Shown piece after piece: positions 33,180 through 44,700 of a stretch of 64,000 bases of DNA (position 1 is the stretch's first letter; each line of letters starts with the position of its first letter). The stretch is from Durusdinium trenchii (Eukaryota; Sar; Dinophyceae; Suessiales; Symbiodiniaceae): positions 298,304-362,303 of the forward strand of contig CAXAMN010028883.1 in the NCBI GenBank assembly GCA_963970005.1, given 5' to 3'. The notes under the pieces are model-generated. The model was not told the DNA's origin. It did no database searches and saw only the letters and a list, made by a program, of their open reading frames with translations. The position numbers and the translations under genes were made by a program.

Positions 33180-35091
33180 TGGCTCGCCATACCTGACAGC
33201 ATGAAGCGCCAGTGTTGGCGATGGATCTACCGAAGGTATGGAAACCAGTCAGTGTCTTAGGGCCCAGGAAGACTTGTTTTCATTTTCCGTTCCTGGGTGA
33301 TTGCGGCCGAGGATTGAACATCTGAAAATCCGCCTTCATCCCAGTCTTACATGTGGAGTTTCCCATTATATAGATCACCGATGGGCCCAGGTGAAGCAGA
33401 ACTTTCTGCCATCCCCGATGCTACCGAAAGCGTCCAGTTCCTTGAAAGCCAAATCAAGATCGCGCTCGGGAGGCTTCTGAAAGACGAGGAGCCAACCCTT
33501 CATTCATTGTGGCATTTGGGTCTTGGAGTGTTTTGCATGAAACAATCCGCAGGCAAAAGAGCTGGAGGGAATGGTTCTTGCGGAACTTGCCTGGAAAAAA
33601 ATAGATAAGGCAAGGAAAAGCATGGAGTGTGAAAGTGAAAATACCGAGCCACCAAAAAAGAGACTTCGTAGAATGAATGCCAAGTATTTTGACGACTGCT
33701 AGCTATAATTCGTTCATGAAAAGCATGACCATGTCATTGAGCTCCCTTTGACCGCTCTTTTGTGTGGTGGGGGCACAGTCACAGGCCCATAATTCAACTG
33801 GCAAACTAGCATGCCGTTGTGGTCTCCCAAAAGGCCGAACTGCGAGCTCTTGTTTGTCGCTGTGTGTTTTGATGGTGTGGAATAAGCTTTTCGTTGTCAT
33901 TGAGGATGTGAAAGGTTTTGGGTTCAATAGGTTCAATAGCTAGAGCCGGGACTTGGAGAGCAGCCCTCCATGCCACCGCACTCCTTGCCCCCCCATCGCG
34001 GCCCTGAGTGACAGTGAGCCCACGCCTCAGACATGACCGCTCTGTCTCAAAGCATTGGTGCCACACAACCTCACAGGTCAGAATGGAGCTTTGTTTCCCG
34101 AACAGCGCCATCAGCCACTATCCCAGGGTCTTGATTGTGGCCAATGCTTGCCCATTGTAACGGCTATCCGTTGAGTCGAGGTGCAAAATAGCTTTTCAGG
34201 AGCAAAAACAGTTCGAAGGACCATCAAAAAAGACTCCCAGGCCGGTCTGTTTGTTTTGGGCCAGATCTTGGCATTTAACGGTCGGTCTTGCCTTGAAGGA
34301 GAAGCTTCCACTCTTTGCAGCCCTTGGCCGGCTGAACAAGAAGGGTCCTTTTCATTTGGTAGAGATGAAGGTTGGGCAAAACCCGGGGTACAATGTTACA
34401 AGACTGACTTGTTGGGAGGTCAAACCGCCAACAACCCAAAAATTGACGCTTGTGGTAGTCTGAGGCTCAGACTACAAAGAAGTTCAACCTTTTAGTATTT
34501 TGTATCTCCATCTCAGGTCTCCGAGAACAACAAGTCATCGAAGACTGCCAGGGCAGGAATGAAATCGGGAGTTTTCTTTGGACGGAAAACCTTCAAAGCC
34601 TGGCCAGCTCTGCGCCAGTTACTGAGAGACTTGTTTTGGATGGGCCACCAACTGATTTCTTTGAAATGACTGTAGGTTGCTTTGGGGCGTGCCTGCGCGT
34701 CACTGCAAATGCCGTGACCAATCGTGGCATCAGCGCCCTATACTTAGACTTGAGAAGATTTTGTGGGGTGGTGCACACAGCTGCTCGTACTCCAAGGATC
34801 TCGCCAATGTGGTGAGGTTCTCCCAGGACTATACAGACAGCTTGGGTTCCAAAAAGCCTGGAACCTTTCTTTCAGCTGAAGTATGTGAATGGTTCTCGGG
34901 TTGGGGCCTCATCAACATCAAAGTGGACCGGAGGAAAGAACGTGCTTGAGTGAGGCCTTCCAAAAGGATGGACTTCACCGAAGCAATCTGCCGTGAATCC
35001 AGAACACTTCAAGTTGGCATTCCCCAATATCCACCAGAAGGCGTGGATGTGATGCACAACCCATCTGTGGGTGGAGTTGAAGTTTTTGTAG
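33180..35091 (+). other. possible upstream exons of the methyltransferase or a separate gene
   Basis: Exon-like pieces: about 33171-33235 (ends ATCTACCGAAG before GTATGG, a plausible donor); 33372 onward (ATG, reads MGPGEAELSAIPDATESV); 33551-33702 (after CCGCAG, a Lys/Glu-rich frame with KKRLRR, NLS-like, stop at 33700-33702); and about 34519-34660 (after CATCTCAG, a basic/aromatic frame). Their joining order is unresolved. They may encode the N-terminus of the methyltransferase, which otherwise starts abruptly at motif I. Confidence 0.35.
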
Positions 35092-36844
35092 GAGAATAAG
35101 TGGCCCATGGTGTCAACCTTCACCGGAGTCGGAGGATTAGACCTTGGACTCAGTGAGTGTGGATCCAAGCTTCATCTCACCACTGTCCACACCCAAACAA
35201 GGATTCAGCCTTGCCTTGACTCAGGATCATGTTTCCGACATTGATGGCCATGGCCTTGCAGCTAACTGCTTGCGTCTCTCATGTTCTCTCTCTCTCTCTC
35301 TGTTCTACTAACCCTCTTCTAGCACAAATGTTTGAGGTGGAGAATCATCCATTTTGCCGACGTGTGTTGGCTGCCCGACAAGCGGACAAGCTCTTGCCAA
35401 AGGTTGAGATCCATGAAAATGTGGAAACTCTGACTGGGCGCAAGGCTCGTGCATCAGGTGCCAAAGGCCTTGGAGGAGGCTTCCCTTGCCAGGCCTGTCG
35501 CAGATTGTAAAACGTTTTCCAAACTTCGCAGCTCGGAGCTGGACAATCTAGTTGGGGGAGCAGCGAGAGGACCATGGAGTAGGGATCAAAAGGATTCAAA
35601 AGGTGTGACAAACATGTTGTGTTGATACTCTTCACCTGTTTGTCCTTCTCTATGTTTTTGAGCAGCCCGACAGAATGAGCCCTTAGAGTCAAGACCCGAG
35701 CTGTTCTTTCGAACCCTGCACAGCTACTGTCCTCCATCGCGCCAGGGGGTGAGTGGAGCCGGCAAAGGCCTCGGCTTGTTGGACCACAGATCGAGCCTCG
35801 TGCGTCACATATTTCGAGTGGCCTCAGAGATGGGGCCTGATGCGCACCAGTCTTAGGATGTGTCAGCACTTATGCACGTTTAGTCTTTCTACATTTTTCT
35901 CTACCAAAGTCCGACACCTGTCGTGCGAGGAAGTTCGTTTTCATGGAGAATGTAAAAGGTCTCCTCGCCGTGGATCAACGAGCACTCTTGTGGTTTATCA
36001 TGCAGGAGCATAGTCAAACTGGCCAGCTAGTAGTTATGTTCAAACAGTAGTCCTATTTTCTGGGCCTTAGGTCAGGAAGAGGGGAATGGCAGGCATAAGT
36101 ATCAACATGAATGATTCACCATGACTCAACTGCGTGATGTTGGATGATGTTGGATGCGAAAGGATAAGTGAGCAACAGCAACAGTTCAATACTTATGATG
36201 ATGATGACAAGCTTATAACTGAAACTACAGCACTCATGAAGCACCAACATTTGACGCAGGAGTGTCTTGATCTCGGATTTCAGATCAAGTGGGCCACCCT
36301 GCAGCTTCGCCACGTGGGACTTGCAGCTTGCCTGGCATGTGTTTAACCAACCACTGAATGTGCACAGTACACCTGCAAGCGCGCACCAACACAACTGTGG
36401 GGATGAAGTTTCAACTTAAGACCTTAGCGGATCATGGAAATGTGTAATCTCCTTCTGCAATTTCATTGTGCTTGATTGTTTTGGGAACGCTAAAAAACAC
36501 TTTGTTCGGCCAGGCAGGGCGGGACCGAGTCTTCATCTTTGCTCATCGCCCAAATTTCCAGCTGTTCAAGGTGCTAAGCTCAAGAATCTCTTGCGGGCTA
36601 TGGGGCATGCATGGAGCTTTCAGTTCACCTGTCACGCCAGGCGTTGGAGCTGAAGCCGCTTTCAAGCCTACTACCTCCGGAGTGGAACCCCTTGGCGAAG
36701 AAGCCACTTCGGGACTGGTTGTTGCCTTCCCCTGAACATGAAGATGAATGGGAGGAACGGGTGCATGCATGTGGAAATGTGGTGGTGCCTTCACAGGCAG
36801 CCGCCGCTCTACAGTTTGTTTCCAGGTTGCCTGCGCTGCAGTGA
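35092..36844 (+). CDS. C5 cytosine DNA methyltransferase, 7 inferred exons (copy 1, intact)
   Basis: Transfers a methyl group from SAM to cytosine C5 in DNA. Inferred exons: 35092-35161 (or to 35152), 35323-35492, 35746-35849, 35930-36005, 36260-36322, 36514-36570 and 36641-36844. The phases fit throughout and give about 247 codons. Motifs in order: I STFTGVGGLDLGL; II FEVENHPFC; IV GGFPCQ (catalytic Cys); V GLLDHRSSLV; VI FMENVKG; VIII GRDRVFIF; IX-X region ending ACGNVVVPSQAAAAL. This is a full but compact catalytic domain with almost no target-recognition insert. Motif VIII has AGRDR where PQxRxR is usual. Donors include GC (35493, 36323), GA (36006, perhaps 35162) and GT. The intron before exon 2 has a CT tract and CTACTAAC branch site. 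The start is unknown: ATG at 35107 or upstream exons. The transposase-like gene follows 0.4 kb downstream on the same strand. Confidence 0.85.
35285..35302 (+). repeat. (CT)n tract in a methyltransferase intron, copy 1
   Basis: The polypyrimidine tract directly before the CTACTAAC branch site and the AG at 35321-35322. The copy at 58210-58244 is 18 nt longer. Confidence 0.85.
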
Positions 36845-37261
36845 GGTTACTATTGAATAGATAGGCCATAGTCGTAACATGTTGTAGCTTCGTTACTGTT
36901 TGTCAACCAAATGGTCAATATAACACATAACAGTACGTTTTCAGTCTGTTAGTAAGACCGCAGCTCAGAGAAATTCGATCCAGCATTTAATTCACGTCCG
37001 TTGAACATTCAGTGGCAAGCGGCTTCCCCTTGCTGCCGTGCGCACATGACTTGGTCTGAGTCTCAGAGCTCTGTTCTGGAGGTCACACCCTAATGATCCC
37101 TAAGGTTAAGACTGGCAAACCATATTGAGTTTAAGTGCTCAAAAACCTCCCCAAATTTCGGACACCCTCGTTCTCAGTTGCTCTTGAAACGTCTTCTTTA
37201 GATTTAGATTATGTTCAGTTCATATCGCTCTATCGGGTTCAAACTTTAGTCATGGCACGTC

Positions 37262-40200
37262 ATGGCGAGTTTGCCCCCCATCACGGAGCTCACCTCTTCC
37301 GAAGATGAAGTTGCGGCTCCCGTGCAGCCTGTCAAGAAGGCAAAGGCATGCGGCCGGCAACTGCCTACCAAGAAGGATCTAGATGTGCGGAGCCTCATGA
37401 ACCAAGTCTGCCAGTGCTCCAGGGTGAAGAGAAGACCCAAGGAGACTTGCTTTGTGAAGTTCAAGAATATGATCGAGGAGCTTCAAACCCACAGAACCCT
37501 GTTTCGCAACCTGCACAAACTAGATCAAGACCAAGTTGCACCTAGGGAGTGTTGTTTAATAAATTGTTGGCTTTGTTTCTTTCTGAAACGTTCTGATTCA
37601 CTTGGCCACCTCACTCCATCGCCTCAAAAGAACCCCCCCAACTCCTTCACTCTTATGTGGCTACAGCTTCCTGCCTGCCTTGAGGTATTCGAGCGGCTCA
37701 AGTACTCAGAGACCAACTTCAGCAACACTTCAGCAAAACCTCAGCGCCGGAAGCATTTCCTTTTGGGCAAGCGAGTATGTGGCAACGCTTGGCGAAAACT
37801 ATATGGGCTTGGCAACCCAGTACAATGAGTTAGGTTACTTGTGGTCTTCGGCTTGTAGGATTCTTGGGGTTTGTAGTGGATGATGATGGTCTAACAAAAC
37901 AAACCAACAGATACCAACAGTGGTTTTGTGATTGGACTTTGAATGCACAGGTAGCTGTCGCTATCGCCGGATCAAAGAGGCCATAGATCGGGGTGAGGCT
38001 TCAGCACCGCTCGACATGCGCTACATCAAGAAAACATTGGACAAATCTCCTGAAGCGACTGCAGAATGCATAAGCTTCCTGGAATCTATCTACCAAAGCG
38101 TGGCAGAAACACTGCCAGACACCAGGAGTGAGGATGACATCGTGGCAGCTGTGAAGTTGCAGGAAAAGGGAGGTGACGAACCGCTGACCCAAGAGCACCT
38201 GAATGTTACCCCTTCTGTGTCGTGGAACCCGGCGCAAAAGAAGGAGAGAAAGAAGAAGGGGCCACGTCTTTTTAAAAGAGGTCTCAGAGTGAACCGAGAC
38301 CAGGACAAGGAGCAGCGCTTTTTGCCCCCTGGGCGGATGCACGACTATTATCAAATGATGATATCGCAGTATCCAGAGGGAAAGAAGCCGGCTTCTTTCG
38401 CCACTTTCTACAGAGTGCCCCGGCGGTGGTTAGTCTGAGTCTGTTACTTGTCATCTCCTCCTGTTGGTCTTTCAGGGGCCTTGGTGTGCTTTTTGCCTTG
38501 AGGCTTGGACCACTGAATATCCATTCATGACTTTCCGCACCAAACGGCAACATTTAGAGTGTGCTACTTGTCAACGACATCGCATTCTTTTGCGTTCCTT
38601 TGCCCAGAACCTCTTTGCCCGACGTGAACAGTCTATCCACTATGAGCGTCACCTTCGCGATCAACACCGGGATCGGCTATCGTACTGGAGTGTTCGAGCA
38701 CAGGCTCGGTTGCTCGCACCCGTCCTGTGTTTGATAGTAGACGGGATGGATCAGGGTAAGTTCGCTTACCCAAGAGCTGCTGTGATGGGTGGCAAGCAGT
38801 GGGCAAACTTCTCTCGCCCCAGAGCTCACATCGTTGCCTGTCGCATCCACGGGTATGGAACATTTTTTGCAGTATCGCGTGCAGACGCGGCGAAGGACAG
38901 CAACCATCACTGCGAGTTTATCTCGATTGCGATTACCATGGTGCAGAAGCGGTTCAACTTAGACCTATCGAAAATGCACTGCCACATACAAAGTGACAAT
39001 TGCGTTCGGGAAACCAAAAACAACACGCTGGCAAGGTGGTGTTCAGCTATGACCTCTCGAGGTGTGCCATGGTGCCAGTTCCCAAGGTTCAAAATCAAAA
39101 TGTCCAAAGAACTGACACCTTTCGCTCGGGCTTGTTGTCTACCTGTCTTCCCTGAAGGTATCTTCTCCTCGTGTGTAATGGCCTGTCTAAGGACAGGTCA
39201 TTCACACGAAGATATTGATCAAGCCTTCGGCCGTTTAGCATGCTGGATGCAGAAGAAACCCACAGCCCTTCGCCCTGAAGACTTTGTCCCCCTGATCAAC
39301 CAGTTTCTTGAAGAGAGCCCATTCCCCTACGAGCCCTTCAGACTGGCTTTTGAACTGAACCGCGTAAGAGATTGGACCTTTGGCCCAACCCAGTAGTAAA
39401 GGTTTCGATATGTATCCGTTCACCTTTCATAAAAACTAATTTGATGAAGTGTACTCAATCCCCTCTGTTTCAGGCGGGGCTTCTTGGCGACTGCTGTACC
39501 AGCGTTCATTGCTGGCATCTCCGGACCCGGAGCTCCGCATCATTTTGAATTCCAACGTCGTGAAAGTCTAAGTCTCTCGCAATTGGCTATAATGATTTGG
39601 TTCTTATGGCCCCCATCTATTTCTGACAGCTTTTTCATAGATCCAAAAAGCAAACTGCACGTCCATATCAAATCTGTGTTGCGGCCTGAGGTTCTGACCT
39701 CTTAGTTGATGTCGACAACCAGTTTTGGGCACGAGCGCCTGAAGATCCCAAGGACATCATCTTGCTGATGCTTGGCCTTTTAAATCCAAAAAAGGGTGTC
39801 TGAAATCCTGTTGGGCAATCTGTTTTGCTCATGCGCTTACGATGGTGTTTTCGCAAAGGACAAAACAATACATGGCAAACACAAACTACACCGGGAAGTT
39901 TCTGCACTACCCCCGCAAAGTGGCTGAAGTTCTTTATCCTCACGGAGTGCCAATAGGTGCAAGACGGGCAACCAACACATGAGGGACATGACATGCTGTT
40001 CATTGTTTTCGAATGGATTAACTCATAAACTTGCCGTATCACCATCCTGATTCGTGACCCTGCAGCTGAAAGTCCAAAGCGGCCCTTGACCAAACAGTTC
40101 GTTGATATGGTGAAGAAGCACTTGCCCATGCTGCGCACTCCCGAGTTCGAGTTGGGGGTGGCAGCTGATCATTTGGAGCAGTGGGTAAACGACGACCTCC

Positions 40201-40886
40201 CACCAGATCTTTTCCTTGATGTCTCCGCGTTCCTAGACTCCTCCACAAAAGGATTCTATTTCCAAGGACTGGTTTTGGTTTTGATATATTCTGATAATTT
40301 CAACTTTGGCACATGTTCGCTCGCTGTCGTCAAGCAAACCGCCCAAAGGTTTGAAGTTCTTCAACCCGGAGCCTCAAGCAGCATGGCAAGCAAATGGGCG
40401 CCTCAATCCTTGGTTCAGCGAGAGAACATAGTAAAGCCGCTTGTCCTTTTTCAACAAATATTGTTGTAGCTCGAGGGCAGAAATTGCTCAATCTTTGGCA
40501 TGGCAATAATATGTTTCTCCACCTTCATAATTATCCAAAGGACAGTACCAGGGAGTAGTAGGGACATGTACAAAGCAATTTGCCAGGGATGTTGGGGAAT
40601 AGTGGCTTTGGACATCTTTGGACAAGGTGCATTTCACCGGTACCTACTGAGGATCAACCGCGGGCAAATCGACAGGCAGCACATCACTCAATACTTTAAC
40701 CAAGCGAAGCAAACCTTGGTCTATGACATCGCCGCGCAGGCTTGGGCATGGGGCCTCCCTTGGAGTGAGGCTCTTCCCATTGCACGGAAAGCTGTGCAAG
40801 CTGGATCCCCCAAAGCAAAGGCTTGGCCAAAGGTCAAAGCCAAAGCTAAGTGCCGAGCCAAAGCAAAAGCTTCGGCCAGGCCGTGA
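37262..40886 (+). CDS. RNase-H-fold transposase-like protein, DUF7869 type, multi-exon (copy 1, intact)
   Basis: Starts at the ATG at 37262 (MASLPPITELTSSEDE). Inferred exons: 37262-37534, 37685-37811, 37951-38414, 38476-39374, 39474 to about 39565, then less certain pieces near 39842-39956, 40066-40260 and 40566-40886 (stop). The long exon 4 holds a Cys/His cluster (KRQHLECATCQRHR) followed by LIVDGMDQGKF, HIQSDNCVRETKNN and GHSHEDIDQAFGRL. From memory this is the Asp...Asp/Asn...His-Glu-Asp pattern of DUF7869, an RNase-H-like family found in mobile elements and expanded in dinoflagellates. Exon 5 gives GISGPGAPHHFEFQRR. The tail is Lys/Ala-rich (KAKAWPKVKAKAK). GC and GA donors occur. DNA-binding or transposase activity is inference. 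It is duplicated with the methyltransferase gene. Confidence 0.75.
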
Positions 40887-41405
40887 CAATGCTGAATGGC
40901 ACATTGAAAATTCATCGGAATGAGCTAGAGTCCCTGATGACTTTTCATCGGAATGGTGGACATATTGGGCTGCGTGGCAAGCTGGCCCATTGTGATGAAT
41001 CCTAGGTGGCTTTCATCGGACTCAGGCTCCTGGGAATCAAAAAGTTTTTGCAGGAGGGTTTGTTAGTGTGGATTTTCTTGACTTGGGGGTCGCCAGTCTG
41101 ATGAATCACACCTAGGATCCATCGGAATCAGATCAACTTGGGGAACCCTGCCATTGTGATGAATTGTGCGGATTTGGTGGCGCTGAGTCTGATGAGTCCA
41201 TTCTGATGAATCCTAGGTAGGATTCGTCGGAATGGATAGGTCCAATCTAGAAATCCGTCGGAATGGAGGTGTCAAATCCAGAAATCCGTCGGAATGGGAA
41301 TGTCAAATCTAGAAATCCGTCGGAATGGTGTATGTCAAATCTAGAAATCCGTCGGAATGGGGTATGTCAAATCCGGGAATTCGTCGGAATGGGGAAGTCG
41401 AGACC
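40887..41405. repeat. inverted/tandem repeat region with CATCGGAATGG and CCTAGG motifs
   Basis: Scattered TCATCGGAAT and its inverse ATTCTGATGA, and palindromic CCTAGG at 41001, 41111 and 41211. It ends in about five tandem units of some 32 bp (CGTCGGAATGG ... TCAAATCTAGAAATC) at 41239-41395. It lies between the transposase-like gene and the next gene. 41001-41116 is inverted in copy 2. Confidence 0.8.
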
Positions 41406-41745
41406 AGGTCAAATCCAGAACACAGGATAACACCGGACCGGACACACCTTGGTTTTAAGTGGTGGATGGGAACCTGCAACCTCCTTGAACTATTGAATGA
41501 ATCCTTTCCCGACAGTTAAATCTCCCTTGCCCAGGTCATCTCTACCAGACCGAGGCTCGTTCAAGGCTCAGCGGCCTGCAAACGGGTAGAAAAGAAGCGG
41601 AACGCTTCGAGTTTGTCTTGCACCCTTTCAACTTTGCATCCTCAAGCACGTGCAAACCATCAATTGGTTGGAATAATACCTTTGCAGGATTTTGCTCTAA
41701 GACTTTAAGTCTTGGGTCGTTTTTGGTCTTAGTGCCTGACTCTCG

Positions 41746-44700
41746 ATGGGTAAGCGCAAACCGTCGAACGGAAGCCAAACAAACCAAAAGACAAAGCAGC
41801 AGAAAAGCGGAGACGCGGCTCCCAAACCAGCCTATGTCCAAAACATCACAACTTGGCCACTCGCCTGTTCCTCTAATGATGGGTCTTTGCCTTTCTTTTG
41901 CATGTGCTGAAATCTCTTTCGCTAACATGCTCAGCCAGCCTGAGTGAGGATCGCTGAGAACATGATCTCAGAAGGTGGTGTCGATGCATACCTGACCAAT
42001 AAATATTCGAACAAGGCACCGGGGCAAAGAGAGGTGATTGTTGTGACTGGTTGAATCTTGACTGGGGCAATGAAATCAAAGACTCGTCTAATTGATTTGA
42101 GTTTTGGAAGTTCGACCCTGATTTTCCTTTCATTCGAAGTACGGCCGATTGAAAAACTTGAAAGCGACTCTTATCGTTCAGGCTGCAATGCAGGACTTCG
42201 CAAAGTGGTTGGACACAACCTTTGAACCGGACCCGTCGCCAAAGCCTGAGCTGAATTTTTGATGATACCCAACTCTTAGTATTAGTCTAGTGCTGCCACA
42301 TGCTGCCACCATCCTTCCCGGCCAGGAAAACATACTGCACCGCCTCCTGCTTGGACACTGCCGGCCCGTGCTTAGCTCGACCCTGGCAGCTAAGCTGGAG
42401 ACCGGACTTTGGCTTGGCTGGATGCAGTGAGCCGGATCAGCTTTTGCTGCTTTCGGAGCTTATCTTGTCGGAGTCGTTCCTTGGAAACCTTTTGGTTGCG
42501 GTTCAACTGCCTGTCGTTCCTGTAGTGATTCTGATTTGTGGTATGTTCCCTGGCGTCAGGTTTCGCACAAATGCAGACCTGGGAGGGGTGGAGAAGATCT
42601 CAATCACGAAGGTGTCAAAGGAATGGCTCGAGCGTGAATACACACCTATGAAACCATTGAACGGTTGCTCGCTGGTCAAGCTATGTATGTTTTTCCAAGG
42701 CGTTAGGAAAACACAATGCTTTCGCTAATCCTGGGCAACCCTTGAACCGTCAAGGTACTTTGGCTCCACCATTTCACATCGCCTTTGTGAAGGGCTGGCG
42801 GAGATGTTTGGCACTGTTGGGGATCTGTCAAGCAATCCGGGAGCTCGGGTGCATCGCCGAGATTCCAAAACATGTTAAGGAGCAAGCTTTGGGTGAATAA
42901 ACTCCCAGCATCGTTGCCACTATCAACGGTTCCGGATCGCTTTTTTATGCAACTTTCAGGACAGCTTTGCAACCATCTACTGCACGGTCGTCAAGTTTGA
43001 CTCCATGCGGGGCACAGTATTTGCCAACCGGGGAGCCTAGGAAAAACAACATGATGGACCACTATTGTTCGTCTATCTTCAAATTGAGTATCATATTTGG
43101 GGTAACTTGTAAGAGATGACTCCCCCCAACAAACTATTTGATAATATGTTTTTGCCAGCTCGGCATGCTTGTGGCTAAGGAATCACCCTCCAGGCAACCC
43201 AAGTCCGTCGAGCACCTCACTGCTTTAACCTCCTTCGACAACTCCGCGTGCTGCAGAAAAGCAATGCGACCTCAGTGGAAGGACACTTCGCAGATGCATG
43301 GCCTAATTGAGCCAACAGTTGGATTCAACCGATGAGTTTCTGTTTTTCTAGTCGGTATCAAAGGCTTGCCAAAACTTACGGACCCAAACAATTGTCTCTC
43401 TCACTTGGCTTGCTTCAGGACTGGGAGAGTGAGACCTCTATTTGCAAAGCCTTTGCTATCGGCAAGACCGAGAGCAAAGCGGTCGTGCAGCTTTGCACTG
43501 GGATGAACACTACCATCCGCGAGAAATTGGAGGAGGCTGTGAGGCGGTATGGGATGAGGGCATTTATCTACCACGACGTCATAGCTCGTGAGTGCTTCAG
43601 TCGAGGGTATTCTTCAGTCACACCCGGTATGGAAGCATGGGCCAAGCAGCTGACAAACAGCTCGAAGGATACTGACCCACTGGTAGCCTAGCTGCGACAA
43701 ATTAAGAGAACGCACAAGTCCACCCCCAGGACTACTTTGTTGAAATGATTCGCGGTTCTTTTGGTTGCAACATTATTTAATGTTCCAGGCTGTATCCCAG
43801 GGATAGTCGTGCCAAGGTATCTTTGTTTCTGGACAGGGTGATCAATGACTTCAAGAGAAGCCCACCGGACATCCGAAAGCCACTGAACTACAAGGATGCT
43901 CTTGGAAAACATCAGGCGTGTGGCGCCTACATCCACTTCAAAGCCATGATGCAATCCACGTGTCCAGAGGGCGAATGGGCCGACCTCTCCAAGGAGTTGG
44001 ACACAGCTTTCTACGACCAGTTTTTGGACGCTGACCTTTTGTCGGCTTTGCAAAGCTCCGTTCCTCCGGGTGATGTCGGGGCTATTGGTGCGATGAGGCA
44101 GTGTCATATCAAGCTGTGAGTAATTGGTCAGCATAAACCAATCAGTGTGAGTTGGGGTGTCAAGCTCTAAAAGAAATTGGCATTGGGTAGCCATGGTTCA
44201 GCCGATCAAAAGTTTCCAACAAACAACCGTATACCGACGCCAGGGCCCACCTTGTCAAGTTTAACAAAATGCACAGCGCTGAGATGGACAAAAAGGAGGA
44301 GGAAGCAGCCCGTGAGGTGATCGCAGCCACCTTCAAGCAGCTGAGCGCTCAGCTGGACCATGACATGTCCATTCTTGAGCAGAAGGTTCTTAAGTCCAAA
44401 GCTCAAGAGGCAGCAGCTGCAGTGCAAGATGCAAAGTTTCTCAGAGATCGGCAGCAGTCCCTCAGCTTTGCCTAAGATTTGTTCCACGTTTCGTGCTCGT
44501 CCTTGGGTGTTCTGTAGCGCTGTTCCATGATTCTTTGTTGACCAAAACGCGATGAGGAAGGGGACAAAGTGGGTACAAAGCTGGATGGAACAGCACTGTG
44601 TCCTGGTCGAAACGGATGAGAAGCTGTCTCTGGCAATGAGTGAGTTTGCGACATTTACCTCGAAGTTCCAAAACTCTTCAGGGAGGAGGTCACTTGGCAG

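Larger units (their letters stand above)
33072..41008 (+). repeat. segmental duplication, copy 1 (visible part)
   Basis: Matches 55995-63958 in the same orientation. The offset is 22923 bp at the left and 22955 at the right. I noted about 8-9 base substitutions plus a set of homopolymer length changes and one CT-tract expansion over 7.9 kb. The left breakpoint is sharp at 33072/55995. The right edge at 41008/63958 is an inversion edge and not the true end. Confidence 0.95.

Noticed and set aside
34969..35097. Open frame reading through HNPSVGGVEVF upstream of methyltransferase motif I
   Set aside because: It is in a different frame from motif I, and the segment ends in a good acceptor (TTTTTGTAG at 35083-35091), so it is more likely intron.
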